Positions 25,225 through 33,841 of a DNA stretch of 64,000 nucleotides are shown in pieces. A program made the translations under genes and the position numbers. Numbering within the stretch: position 1 is the first letter of the stretch; every line of letters starts with the position of its first letter. The DNA comes from Holophaga sp. (GTDB lineage: Bacteria; Acidobacteriota; Holophagae; Holophagales; Holophagaceae), in contig JARLGP010000310.1 of the NCBI GenBank assembly GCA_031292735.1, positions 8,245 to 72,244 of the forward strand, in the 5' to 3' direction. Below the pieces are notes generated by a model. That model was not told where the DNA came from, did not search any database, and saw only the letters and a program-made list of their open reading frames with translations.

Positions 25225-26622
25225 ATGCACTACAAAGCGGTCGAAGCCAGCGACGTGGAATTCCTGGTGGGCGTGCTGGGGCCGGAGCGGGTCATGGTGG
25301 GCGAGGCCATCAACCAGGACTTCAGCCACGACGAGCTGTCCGGCATCCACCGGATGCCCGAGGTCCTGGTGGAGGTGGGCTCCACCTGGGAGGTGGCCGA
25401 GATCATGCGCTACGCCAACGCCAAGCGGATCCCGGTGACTCCCCGCGGCCAGGGCACCGGCCTGGTGGGGGCGGCGGTGGCGCTGAACGGCGGGATCATG
25501 ATGAACATGGCCCGAATGAACAAGATCCTGGAGCTGGACGAGGAGAACCTGACCCTCACGGTGGAGCCCGGCGTGCTCCTGATGGAGATTTCCAAATACG
25601 TGGAGGAGCGCGACTTCTTCTATCCGCCGGACCCCGGCGAAAAGAGCGCCACCATCGCCGGCAACATCAACACCAACGCCGGCGGCATGCGCGCGGTGAA
25701 GTACGGGGTGACCCGCGACTACGTGCGCGGCCTGGAGGTGGTGCTGGCCAACGGCAGCGTGCTGGAGCTGGGCGGCAAGGTGGTGAAGAACAGTTCCGGA
25801 TACGCCCTGAAGGACCTCATCGTGGGCTCCGAGGGCACCCTGGGCATCGTCACCCGGGCCACCCTGAAACTGCTGCCCCTGCCCAAGAAGGCCCTGAGCC
25901 TGCTGGTGCCGTTCCCCAGCCTGGAACTGGCCATCGAGACGGTGCCCAAGATCATCAAGTCCAAGGCCATCCCCACCGCCATCGAATACATGGTGCGGGA
26001 CGTCATCCTGGCTTCGGAAACCTTTCTGGGCAACGAGTTCCCGGACAGCTCCGCGGACGCCTACCTGCTGCTGACCTTCGACGGCAACAGCAGCGAAGAG
26101 ATCGAGACCGCCTACGAGAAGGTGGCCCACATCTGCCTGGCGGCGGGCGCGCTGGATGTGCTGATCTCCAACACCCAGGAACGCCAGGATTCCATCTGGA
26201 AGGCCCGGGGCGCCTTCCTGGAGGCGATCAAGGCCTCCACCACCGAGATGGACGAGTGCGACGTGGTGGTGCCGCGCAACCGGATCGCCGAGTTCGTCAC
26301 CTTCGCCGAGCAGCTCCAGCAGCGCTTCGACGTGCGGATCAAGAGCTTCGGCCACGCCGGGGACGGCAACCTGCACATCTACGTGCTGCGGGACCAGCTG
26401 TCCGAGCCGGCCTGGCGGGACAAGCTGGGCCAGGTGTTCGAGTGCATGTACGCCAAGTCCCGGGAGCTGGGCGGCAAGGTCTCCGGCGAGCACGGCATCG
26501 GCTACGCCAAGCTGCCCTACCTGAAGGAGGCCATGGGCGCCGAGGGCATGGCCCTGCTGCGGGGCATCAAGCAGGCTTTCGATCCATTGATGATCCTCAA
26601 TCCCGGCAAGGTGGTCGCCTAG
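25225..26622 (+). CDS. lctD: FAD-linked (D-)lactate dehydrogenase LctD-like
   Basis: The 465-residue protein has the PCMH-type FAD-binding domain ([15 protein letters not shown], the [20 protein letters not shown] loop, [10 protein letters not shown]) and the C-terminal FAD-oxidase cap with [14 protein letters not shown] and [10 protein letters not shown]. It oxidises a 2-hydroxyacid, most likely lactate, to the 2-oxoacid. It is closely similar in plan to the GlcD protein at 55176. AGGAGG lies just before the ATG. Its partners are EtfB/EtfA upstream, not a GlcF-type iron-sulfur protein, which argues for an ETF-coupled complex. Confidence 0.92.
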   Translation: MHYKAVEASDVEFLVGVLGPERVMVGEAINQDFSHDELSGIHRMPEVLVEVGSTWEVAEIMRYANAKRIPVTPRGQGTGLVGAAVALNGGIMMNMARMNKILELDEENLTLTVEPGVLLMEISKYVEERDFFYPPDPGEKSATIAGNINTNAGGMRAVKYGVTRDYVRGLEVVLANGSVLELGGKVVKNSSGYALKDLIVGSEGTLGIVTRATLKLLPLPKKALSLLVPFPSLELAIETVPKIIKSKAIPTAIEYMVRDVILASETFLGNEFPDSSADAYLLLTFDGNSSEEIETAYEKVAHICLAAGALDVLISNTQERQDSIWKARGAFLEAIKASTTEMDECDVVVPRNRIAEFVTFAEQLQQRFDVRIKSFGHAGDGNLHIYVLRDQLSEPAWRDKLGQVFECMYAKSRELGGKVSGEHGIGYAKLPYLKEAMGAEGMALLRGIKQAFDPLMILNPGKVVA

Positions 26623-26663
26623 AAAAACCAGGCAGGGTATCGTGGTGGTTCAGGAGGTCCGTC

Positions 26664-27113
26664 ATGGCCGAATCCCATCCCGCCACCCTGGTCTGGAGTG
26701 GCAGCACCCTGGACCCCGCCTACAGCCGCAGCGCCGAGCTGTCCAAGCCCCAGGGCCTGGCCGCCATCCCGGTGAGCAGCCTGCCCGCCTTCGGGGGCCT
26801 GGCGGAGCGCTGGAACCCCGAAGACCTGCTGGCCGGCACCCTGGCCCATTGCCACATGCTCACCTTCCTGGCCCTGGCGGCCAAGGCCCGGATCGAGGTG
26901 CTGGGCTACACGGACCGGGCCGAGGCCACCCTGGCCACCGAGGACCGGGTGTCCCGGGTGGGGGAGATCCTGCTTCAGCCCACCATCCGGGTGGCGGCCG
27001 GCACCGATCCGGCCAAGGTGGCGGACCTGTTCCACAAGGCCCACAAATACTGCGTGATCGCCAACTCGATCACCTCCAAGGTTGCCATGGAGCCCAAGGT
27101 GGTTGAAGGTTGA
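26664..27113 (+). CDS. OsmC family protein
   Basis: A 149-residue OsmC/Ohr-type thiol peroxidase. The two redox cysteines are Cys63 (LAHCHMLTFLALA) and Cys130 (HKYCVIANSI). Family members reduce organic hydroperoxides using lipoyl or other thiols. AGGAGG stands before the ATG at 26664. It follows lctD by 41 bp and may be cotranscribed, but a functional link is not evident. Confidence 0.88.
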   Translation: MAESHPATLVWSGSTLDPAYSRSAELSKPQGLAAIPVSSLPAFGGLAERWNPEDLLAGTLAHCHMLTFLALAAKARIEVLGYTDRAEATLATEDRVSRVGEILLQPTIRVAAGTDPAKVADLFHKAHKYCVIANSITSKVAMEPKVVEG

Positions 27114-27142
27114 ACCTGGCGAACGGTTCCGCAGGAGACGGC

Positions 27143-27748
27143 ATGACGATAAAAGCGCCCCGTTGGGCATGGGTGGTGGCCACGGGTTTCGGTTCGGGAT
27201 GCCTGCGTCCCGCGCCCGGCACCTGGGGCAGTCTGGCGGGGCTGGCGGTATGGTGCCTGCTGTCCCTGCTGCTGGCCACCCCCTTCACCACCTGGGTGAT
27301 CGCCCACCGGGCCCATCCCAACCTCGCCGCCTACATCTACGGGGTGGAAGCGCTGTTCATCCTCGTCCCGCTGGCTATGAGCTGGCTGGCGGTGCGCGCC
27401 TCGGACCTGGTGGTGCAGGAGACCGGGGAAGAGGACCCGGGCTACATCGTCGCCGACGAATGGGCCGGCATGTGGATCACCCTCTGGCCCATGCGCTGGG
27501 AGATCGCCCAGAACCTGCACCGGCTCGCCGCCCCCGGCTGGTGGCGCTGGCTGCCGGCCCTGCTGGTGCCGTTCCTGGTGTTCCGCATCCTGGACATCTG
27601 GAAGCCCTGGCCGGTGCGCCAGATCCAGGTGCTGCCGGGCGGCGACGGCATCGTGGCGGACGACGTGGTGGCCGGGCTCTACGGCATTCCCATCGTGATG
27701 CTGGTAGCCCCGATGCTGCTGCATGCGTTGGCGAATTACCTCAGATGA
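27143..27748 (+). CDS. pgpA: Phosphatidylglycerophosphatase A
   Basis: A 201-residue inner-membrane enzyme that dephosphorylates phosphatidylglycerol phosphate to phosphatidylglycerol. Motifs: GFGSGCLRPAPGTWGSLAGL at the start, DPGYIVADEWAGMW in the middle, and FRILDIWKPWPVR plus GIVADDVVAGLYG near the end, with three to four membrane helices between. The acidic metal-binding residues of the family are present. The ATG at 27143 has GCAGGAG upstream. A loop between helices 1 and 2 looks longer than in E. coli PgpA. Confidence 0.9.
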   Translation: MTIKAPRWAWVVATGFGSGCLRPAPGTWGSLAGLAVWCLLSLLLATPFTTWVIAHRAHPNLAAYIYGVEALFILVPLAMSWLAVRASDLVVQETGEEDPGYIVADEWAGMWITLWPMRWEIAQNLHRLAAPGWWRWLPALLVPFLVFRILDIWKPWPVRQIQVLPGGDGIVADDVVAGLYGIPIVMLVAPMLLHALANYLR

Positions 27749-27832
27749 TCGGCGCAGCGGCCTCAAATCCTATTAAACAACGCTATTTCTTCCTGATCTG
27801 ATCTCCGGCTAGACTCCAGGTTGGAGGCCAGC

Positions 27833-28153
27833 ATGAAAGTGTCCGCTGAGATTCTGGACGAGCTGGTGAAACGATTGGTGGCGGGGGTCCACCCCACCCG
27901 GATCATCCTGTTCGGCAGCGCTTCCCGGGGCGAGATGCACGAGCATAGTGATCTGGACGTCCTGGTGGTGGTGCCGGATGGCATGTCCCAGAAAGAAGGG
28001 TGGAATTTGGCTTTTTCCAGTCTCCGCCGGTTCGGCTTCGCCACGGATCTCGTGGTTGTGAGCGAAGGAAACCTTGCGAAATACGGGAACTGCCCGGGTC
28101 TGGTCTATGAACAGGCCATCAAGGAGGGCAGGGAGCTTTACCATGCGGCCTGA
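27833..28153 (+). CDS. MNT-type nucleotidyltransferase (antitoxin candidate)
   Basis: A 106-residue minimal nucleotidyltransferase with the pol-beta motif GSASRGEMHEHSDLDVLV (Gly28-Ser29 and Asp40/Asp42) and a third Asp72 (FATDLVVV). In HEPN/MNT modules the MNT protein neutralises the HEPN RNase by AMPylating it. TTGGAGG precedes the ATG. The stop overlaps the HEPN start by 11 bp, so the two are translationally coupled. Confidence 0.85.
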   Translation: MKVSAEILDELVKRLVAGVHPTRIILFGSASRGEMHEHSDLDVLVVVPDGMSQKEGWNLAFSSLRRFGFATDLVVVSEGNLAKYGNCPGLVYEQAIKEGRELYHAA

Positions 28154-28523
28154 GCCCAACACCTCCCGGGCCTGGATGGAGCGGGCGGAATCGAGTCTGG
28201 CGCTGGCCCGGATGGATGGTCCTGGGATCCGTCTTGAAGACCTTTGCTACCAGACCCAGCAGGCGGCCGAAAAGGCGCTAAAGGGGGTGTTCCTGGCCAG
28301 GAGAGCCCGCTTCCCTTTCTCCCACAACCTGGATCTGCTACTGCAAGGCCTTGAGGAGCTTGGACTGGAAATTCCAGAATCGGTGGACAACGCCTCCCGG
28401 TTGACCCGCTACGCGGTGGAGACCCGCTATCCAGGATTCTTTGAACCCGTCACCCCCGGCGAATACCAGGAAGCGCTGCTCATGGCGGAGGCTGTTCTGG
28501 CGTGGGCCAAGGCGTTCCTCTGA
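28143..28523 (+). CDS. HEPN domain protein (toxin candidate)
   Basis: A 126-residue four-helix HEPN protein: AESSLALARMDG, the YQTQQAAEKALKGVFL helix, and Arg56-x4-His61 (RFPFSH), the RX4-6H motif of HEPN ribonucleases. The Tyr of the RX4HXY target of MntA-type AMPylation is not present (HNL instead), so either another residue is modified or the pair works by binding. It pairs with the upstream MNT gene. Confidence 0.83.
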   Translation: MRPEPNTSRAWMERAESSLALARMDGPGIRLEDLCYQTQQAAEKALKGVFLARRARFPFSHNLDLLLQGLEELGLEIPESVDNASRLTRYAVETRYPGFFEPVTPGEYQEALLMAEAVLAWAKAFL

Positions 28524-28563
28524 ACCTGCGGGCCGGATGGGACGCAAGGGCACGCGCCTGGCT

Positions 28564-30318
28564 CTACCCTGCGGTGTCCTCCAGCAACTTGCGCCAGACC
28601 ACGGGCTCGCTGAGCCGCCCGGCGTCGTCCAGGTAGCGGCTTTCGATGAAGTAGCTGTAGCCCTGCTCGGTGAGGAACAGCTGCCGGTTGCGGGCGAACT
28701 CCTGTTCGGTGGTGTCCCGGGACACCAGTGAGTAGAAGTAGCTGATGTTGCGTTCCCCCTTGGGGCGCAGGATGCGGCCCAGGCGCTGGGCCTCCTCCTG
28801 GCGGGAGCCGAAGGTGCCGCTCATCTGGATGGCTACGCTGGCGTCCGGCAGGTCGATGGCGAAATTGGCCACCTTGCTGACGATGAGCACCTTCAGCTGG
28901 CCGCCCTTGAACTGGCGGTAGAGCTCCTCCCGTTCCCGCTCCGGGGTATGCCCGGTGAGCACCGGGGCGCCCAGGCGCTCGCCGATGATGCGCAGCTGCT
29001 CCAGGTACTGGCCGATGACCAGGATGCTCTGGCCCGGGTGGCCGGCCAGCAGCTCCTCCATGACGTCCAGCTTGAGGCGGTTCTCGCTGGCGATGCGGAA
29101 CCGCTGGCGCTGCTCGGCCACGGCGTATTCCATGCGCTCGTCGGGCGGCAGCGGCACCCGGATCTCCAGGCAGTGGGCGGTGGCGATGAAGCCGCTTTGC
29201 TCCAGGGTCTTCCAGGGCACGTCCACCCGCTTGGGGCCGATGAGCGAGAACACGTCCTCCTCCTTGCCGTCCTCCCGCACCAGGGTGGCGGTGAGGCCCA
29301 GCCGGCGCTTGGCCTGGAGTTCGGCCACCGCCCGGAACACCGGGGCCGGCAGCATGTGCACCTCGTCGTGGATCACCAGGCCCCAGTTGGCCGCCTGGAA
29401 GATCTTGAAGTGCTCGAACGGGGAGCCCTTGGTCTTGCGGTAGGTGAGGATCTGGTAGGTGGCGATGGTCACCGGCCGGATCTCCTTGCTTTCCCCGGTG
29501 TACAGGCCGATCTGGTCCTCGCGCAGGGTGGTCTTGTCCAGCAGTTCCTGCTTCCACTGCTTGACCGCGGTGACGTTGGTGGTGAGCACCAGCGTGTGGG
29601 TCTGCAGCCGGGCCATGCAGCCGATGGCGATGACCGTCTTGCCCGCGCCGCAGGGCAGCACCAGCACGCCGGCGCCCCCTTCGGGCCCGCCGCCGGCATG
29701 GAACACGTCCACCGCCGCCTGCTGGTAGGGCCTCAGCCCGAACGGCTTGCCGGTGCCGGCCAGCCGCGGGCGCAGCTGGAAGGCCAGCGGATCGCCCGGC
29801 TTGAACCCGGCCATGTCCTGCACCGGGTGGCCCAGGCGGATGAGCTGGAGCTTGGCCTCTCCGCGCATGCCGCTCTGCAGGTAGATCCCGCGCAGGTCGG
29901 GGTACGGCTCGGCCAGCAGCGCCTGCAGGCTGCGCTGGTTCTCCAGCTCGTAGAACAGGCCGCGGTCGTCCATCTCCAGGGCCAGCCGGCCGTTCCTTTC
30001 CACCAGGCGCAGCTTGCCGTAGCGGGTGCCGTGGTCCTCGATCTCCTGGAGCAGGTTCTGCGGCACCGGGTACTTGGACCACCGCTCCAGGGTTCCGGCG
30101 ATCTCCTCGCAGGTCACCCCCGAAGCGGAGGCGTTCCACAGGGACAGCGGGGTGATCCGGTAGGTGTGGATGTGTTCGGGCGATTTCACCAGCTCGGCGA
30201 ACCGGGCCAGCTCGTCCCGAACCTCCTCGAAGGACGGGTGCGCCACTTCCAGCAGCAGGGTGCGATCGCTCTGGACGATCAGGGGATTGTCGGGACGGAG
30301 GGCGATCAAGATGGGCAT
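28564..30318 (-). CDS. XPB/Rad25-type DNA helicase
   Basis: A 584-residue superfamily 2 helicase of the XPB (ERCC3) group. N-terminal region to about 185 (XPB damage-recognition-like), then RecA-like domain 1 with Walker A PCGAGKT (222-228), the DEVH box (318-321) and the RED motif (348-350) that marks XPB, then domain 2 with LVIGQYLEQL, the VSKVANFAIDLPDA segment and QRLGRILRP. XPB opens DNA in repair or transcription. It is divergent from the gene at 30464, whose domain type accompanies XPB in mycobacteria, so the two probably act together. Confidence 0.93.
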   Translation of the reverse strand: MPILIALRPDNPLIVQSDRTLLLEVAHPSFEEVRDELARFAELVKSPEHIHTYRITPLSLWNASASGVTCEEIAGTLERWSKYPVPQNLLQEIEDHGTRYGKLRLVERNGRLALEMDDRGLFYELENQRSLQALLAEPYPDLRGIYLQSGMRGEAKLQLIRLGHPVQDMAGFKPGDPLAFQLRPRLAGTGKPFGLRPYQQAAVDVFHAGGGPEGGAGVLVLPCGAGKTVIAIGCMARLQTHTLVLTTNVTAVKQWKQELLDKTTLREDQIGLYTGESKEIRPVTIATYQILTYRKTKGSPFEHFKIFQAANWGLVIHDEVHMLPAPVFRAVAELQAKRRLGLTATLVREDGKEEDVFSLIGPKRVDVPWKTLEQSGFIATAHCLEIRVPLPPDERMEYAVAEQRQRFRIASENRLKLDVMEELLAGHPGQSILVIGQYLEQLRIIGERLGAPVLTGHTPEREREELYRQFKGGQLKVLIVSKVANFAIDLPDASVAIQMSGTFGSRQEEAQRLGRILRPKGERNISYFYSLVSRDTTEQEFARNRQLFLTEQGYSYFIESRYLDDAGRLSEPVVWRKLLEDTAG

Positions 30319-30383
30319 CCCAAAGGCTTGAGCCTAGGAGGAGAATCCGCGCGGGTCAACGGCCGGCGCGGGGAGGGAAAAGG

Positions 30384-30396
30384 GTGAAATTTTCAC
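30384..30396. promoter_or_regulatory. 13-bp palindrome between the XPB gene and its partner
   Basis: GTGAAATTTTCAC is a perfect palindrome (6+1+6) in the 145-bp divergent region, 66 nt from the XPB start and 67 nt from the partner ATG. Its central position suggests an operator controlling both genes; the binding protein is unknown. Confidence 0.4.
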
Positions 30397-30463
30397 TCAC
30401 TTCGTTGGGGAATTCATGAGAAACTGATCGGTCGTCTGAACTGGCAGATGCAAGTGAGGAATC

Positions 30464-32377
30464 ATGGTGCCTTCGCATTACCAGCTATTGGCCAATTGCT
30501 CCGACGAACACCTTCGCGAAATATGCGCGCGCCGGAAACTGCCCCTGCCCCAGCACTGGCAGGAGGGCGCCGAAGGGCGCATGCGCCTGCTGAAGACGAT
30601 GGTGTTCCATCTTGAAGACAACAAGCTGCTCACCAACACCCTGCTGGACCTGGGCAGCCGGCAGCTGCGGGCCCTGAAGGGCCTGGCCGAGACCGGGGAA
30701 CAGCCCGCGGCCGAGGTCCGGGACGAGCTTTCCGGGCTGGGGCTGATCCTGCTGGACGGCGACGTGTGGCAGCTGGCGGGGCGGGTGGCGGATGCCCTGG
30801 CGGATTTCGACGAGGGGGCCTTCTCGTTCCAGGCGGATCCCGAGGTGACCCTCCATCCGGCCCCGCCGTTCGGCTTCTCCCTGGCGCTCACCTCGGTGCT
30901 GCTGCGCTGCATGGGCGGGATCCGGGTGCTCAAGGGCGGGCTTCCGGCCAAGAAGGAGCTGGGCCAGCTCCTGCAGAAGAACGCCCTCATCAGCGAAGAG
31001 CGGGACGCCACCCTGATCTTCACCCTGCTGCACCGCCTGGGCCTGCTCTGGAACCGGGAAGGCCGGGTGGATACCCTGCTGCCCGCGGTCCTGTCCCATT
31101 CCCCCCGGTGGGTGGCGGAACGGGCCTTCGCCATCCTGCTGGAGCACGACCTGCGCCTGTGGAACATGCCGCCCGCCGAGGACCGCCTGTTCTTCATGCA
31201 GCACCTCCTGGAGCGCAAGGGCCAGGTGCTGTCGGTGCAGCCGTTCCTGGCCTTCCTGCAGACCCTCCATCCGCTCGACGCCCAGCGCACCCGCACCGTG
31301 TTCCTGCCGTTCCTGGGGCGCATGGGGCTGGTGGACCTGGACTCGGCGGCGGAGCACCTGGCCCTGTCGCCCCACGGCCAGGCCCTCACCCACGAGTACC
31401 TGCTGCGCGACCATCGGGGCACCGAGCCGCACTGGGCCCCGCTCATGGCCGAACAGCCGCTGGTGATCCAGCCCACCCTCGAACTGCTCACCCCCATGGC
31501 GCAGAACCCGCACCGGCTGCTGCGGCTGGCCCAGATCGCCGAGGTGGAGACCCTGGACACCATGGTGGGGCTGCGGGTGGGATGCGACACCCTGATCCGG
31601 GCCCTGGACCTGGGCCTGACCCTGGAGGACATGAAGCTCCTGCTGGTGGGGGCGGACTGCTCCGACGTGCCGCAGTCCCTGGCCCAGCTGCTGGACGATC
31701 TGGCCCGCCGGCTGGGCGAAGTGGAAGTGCAGCAGGGCTGCCGGCTGGTGAAGGCCCGTTCCGCTGGCCTGGCCGAGGAACTGCGGCTGCGCCCGGAGCT
31801 GGCCTCCCTGCACCTGCAGCCCATCTCCGACACGGTCATGGAAGCCAACGGTCCCGGCAACGCCTTCGCCCTGCTCAAGCAGGCCGGCTTCCTGCCCAAG
31901 CCCGGCCGCTTCCTGCCGGTGAGCATCGACGGCGACGAGGCCCTGTACCTGTGGTCCCTGGCCTGCCTCTGCTTCGTGGACGAGCAGGGCATGAACGACC
32001 ACCTGGACCCGGTGCGGCACATCATCCATGCCGCCCTGCAGCGCATCCAGAGCGAGGACCCCAACCTCTACCAGGAGGTCAGGCGCCGGGTGCCCATGCT
32101 GCACCTGGGCGGGGGGGCCCAGGCCGCCGAGGAGACCCAGCGCATCCTGGAGTACGCCGCCAGCTACAACCTCATCGTCGAACTCACCTACCTGCCCCTG
32201 GCCGCCCACCGCGCCCAGCTGCGCAAGGTCACCCCCCAGGCCCTGGACGGCGAACACCTGCGCGGATTCTGCCACCTGCACCAGGAGGAGATGAGCTTCC
32301 GGCTGAGCCGGATCATGGGGGTCCGCCTGCTGAACGAACGCGGCTGGACTCCGCCCATGCAGTCCGAGGCGATCTAG
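30464..32377 (+). CDS. XPB-associated protein with helicase-associated and WYL-like domains (Rv0862c-like)
   Basis: A 637-residue protein without helicase motifs. The N-terminal half is helical; residues about 325-450 (QPLVIQPTLELLTPMAQNP, then RLAQIAEVETLDTMVG) match the helicase-associated domain found in Mycobacterium Rv0862c, which lies beside the XPB gene Rv0861c. Residues about 545-625 (ILEYAASYNLIVELTYLPL to SRIMGVRLL) look like a WYL domain, a nucleic-acid or nucleotide sensor. It probably regulates or loads XPB. Function is inferred from gene neighbourhood. Confidence 0.78.
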   Translation: MVPSHYQLLANCSDEHLREICARRKLPLPQHWQEGAEGRMRLLKTMVFHLEDNKLLTNTLLDLGSRQLRALKGLAETGEQPAAEVRDELSGLGLILLDGDVWQLAGRVADALADFDEGAFSFQADPEVTLHPAPPFGFSLALTSVLLRCMGGIRVLKGGLPAKKELGQLLQKNALISEERDATLIFTLLHRLGLLWNREGRVDTLLPAVLSHSPRWVAERAFAILLEHDLRLWNMPPAEDRLFFMQHLLERKGQVLSVQPFLAFLQTLHPLDAQRTRTVFLPFLGRMGLVDLDSAAEHLALSPHGQALTHEYLLRDHRGTEPHWAPLMAEQPLVIQPTLELLTPMAQNPHRLLRLAQIAEVETLDTMVGLRVGCDTLIRALDLGLTLEDMKLLLVGADCSDVPQSLAQLLDDLARRLGEVEVQQGCRLVKARSAGLAEELRLRPELASLHLQPISDTVMEANGPGNAFALLKQAGFLPKPGRFLPVSIDGDEALYLWSLACLCFVDEQGMNDHLDPVRHIIHAALQRIQSEDPNLYQEVRRRVPMLHLGGGAQAAEETQRILEYAASYNLIVELTYLPLAAHRAQLRKVTPQALDGEHLRGFCHLHQEEMSFRLSRIMGVRLLNERGWTPPMQSEAI

Positions 32378-32385
32378 GATCCAGC

Positions 32386-32676
32386 CTAGCTGGCCAGCTC
32401 CGTGATCCGCTTGTCGATCTTTTCGGCGACCTTCTCCAGCACGTCCTTGAGCTCGGCCTTGGCTTCCTTCTGGTCCTTCTCCCCCTTGCGCTCCAGCTGG
32501 AGGATGGACTTCTGCATCTGGATCATCAGCCCCTTCAATTCATCAATCTCATCCATCACTTGATTCAGGCGGCCGTCCGGCGGCCGGCTGTTGCTGAACA
32601 CCGACATCCCGGCCAGCATCGCCGCCAGTGCCGATAACATCAGAATCAAGATAGACAGACCGTTGGACATAGCCAT
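32386..32676 (-). CDS. Small membrane-anchored coiled-coil protein
   Basis: About 96 residues: one N-terminal membrane helix (SILILMLSALAAMLAGMSVF) followed by a charged coiled coil rich in Glu, Lys, Asp and Leu (about 40-95). No known family is recognised. The ATG at 32676 is chosen; GTG at 32679 and ATG at 32670 are alternatives. TATAGT on the minus strand (32691..32686) lies 9 nt upstream, another near-leaderless arrangement. It sits beyond the sigma/anti-sigma pair on the same strand. Confidence 0.6.
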   Translation of the reverse strand: MAMSNGLSILILMLSALAAMLAGMSVFSNSRPPDGRLNQVMDEIDELKGLMIQMQKSILQLERKGEKDQKEAKAELKDVLEKVAEKIDKRITELAS

Positions 32677-32715
32677 CACCCCATGACTATATCCTATCCG
32701 AGTCCCCAGGACCGG

Positions 32716-33255
32716 TTAGCGCGCCTTGACCCGCTCGGTGTCGTTGGCGGTGGGCTCCGGGGAGCGCTGTACCGGGATGACCAGTTCCTTGGCCTTGTTC
32801 TTGGGCGCGGTGCGCCCCATGAGCAGAACCTGGGAGCGCTGGCCCTTGGCCGCCGGAACGTGGGCCGGAAGCGCCTGCACCGCGGCCGCGGGCGGCGCCG
32901 GATGCTGCTGGGCGGCGGCCAGTTGCCGGATCTCCCCCTCCTGCCGGGTCACCGCGGCGGCCAGCTGGTCGGCCTTGTGCTTCTGGCCGACCCCCCAGAC
33001 CCCCACCCCGCCCAGGGCCAGGGCGAAGGGCAGCGCGGCGGCCAGCAGCATCCAGGAGGTCTTCCTGCGGGCCGTGTGGTTGCGGCGCAGGGCTTCCCGC
33101 CTGAGATCGTCGGCCAGGGCGATCAGCTCCGGGGTGGGTTCGGCTTCGAAGTAGCTGGTTTCCGGTTCGGGCAGGCCCAGGAGGCCCCGAAGTTCGTTGC
33201 GCAAAGCGGTGTCGGATTCGGGTTCAAGGGCGCGGGCGGGGTCATGCCAGGACAT
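32716..33255 (-). CDS. Putative single-pass anti-sigma factor
   Basis: A 179-residue protein with an acidic N-terminal cytoplasmic part, basic residues, one membrane helix (about 67-88, WMLLAAALPFALALGGVGVW) and an outer Ala/Gln-rich coiled region. Its start overlaps the sigma gene by 14 bp, the usual layout for a cognate anti-sigma factor. The zinc-binding HxxxCxxC motif of ZAS anti-sigmas is absent, and no domain is recognised by eye, so the call rests on topology and context. Confidence 0.6.
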   Translation of the reverse strand: MSWHDPARALEPESDTALRNELRGLLGLPEPETSYFEAEPTPELIALADDLRREALRRNHTARRKTSWMLLAAALPFALALGGVGVWGVGQKHKADQLAAAVTRQEGEIRQLAAAQQHPAPPAAAVQALPAHVPAAKGQRSQVLLMGRTAPKNKAKELVIPVQRSPEPTANDTERVKAR

Positions 33256-33775
33256 GGAGACCTCCAGAAGAATTGAGCTGGTTTCTCAAGTGAGCCTTGG
33301 CCCGGTGGATTCGGGTCTTGACGGTGGCTTCGGGAATGTCGAGGATTTCGGCGATCTGGCGGATGGAAAGATCTTCCACCACAAACAGCCAAAGCGTCTC
33401 CCGAAAGGTGGGCGAAAGGGCTTTCATTCGTTGCCGGACTTCCTGACTCAAAAGATCTTCATCCGCGTCTGGACCCTTGCCGGGTTCCACCACCGCTTCC
33501 AGGCTGATGGACTGGTTCTTCAGCGGCCGGCGTTCGGTGAGGGACAAGGTGCGGACGGTTCCATACAGGTAGGCGGTGGGGTGCTCCACCGGAGCGTCCC
33601 GCTGCATGAGGATCACGAACGCTTCCTGGGCAATATCTTCCGGGTAGGTGGCTCCATAACGCCGAGCGTAACTCACCAGCCGGGGATACAGGGAAGCGAA
33701 AATATCGTGAAACTCATGGGAATCCCCAAAAGGGACCGTTTGCGTTTTCAATGGCTCCATGGATGGCTCCAGCAT
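33242..33775 (-). CDS. ECF-type RNA polymerase sigma factor
   Basis: A 177-residue sigma70-family protein with region 2 (FASLYPRLVSYARRYGATYPEDIAQEAFVIL; the DIAQEAF core-binding segment is typical) and region 4 helix-turn-helix (LSIRQIAEILDIPEATVKTRIHRAKAHLRNQL). Regions 1 and 3 are missing, as in ECF factors. It heads a unit with the membrane protein at 32716. The signal it responds to cannot be seen. Confidence 0.9.
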   Translation of the reverse strand: MLEPSMEPLKTQTVPFGDSHEFHDIFASLYPRLVSYARRYGATYPEDIAQEAFVILMQRDAPVEHPTAYLYGTVRTLSLTERRPLKNQSISLEAVVEPGKGPDADEDLLSQEVRQRMKALSPTFRETLWLFVVEDLSIRQIAEILDIPEATVKTRIHRAKAHLRNQLNSSGGLHVLA

Positions 33776-33810
33776 TGAAGTGCCGCAGCGAGGTTCAATG
33801 TTCCCGCCAC

Positions 33811-33841
33811 TTGAAATGTTTTTTCAGAAACTGGGTAGGCT
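33811..33841 (+). promoter_or_regulatory. Candidate promoter of the UDG gene, near-leaderless
   Basis: TTGAAA (33811-33816) and TAGGCT (33836-33841) are separated by 19 bp. The -10 abuts the ATG at 33842 and is 6 nt from the next in-frame ATG at 33848, with no Shine-Dalgarno sequence. The TSS spacing favours the ATG at 33848 on a leaderless mRNA. Confidence 0.4.

Noticed and set aside
23872..26493. 873-codon minus-strand frame opposite etfA and lctD
   Set aside because: It mirrors the codon structure of real genes, has His/Gln/Gly-rich composition and no recognisable domain.
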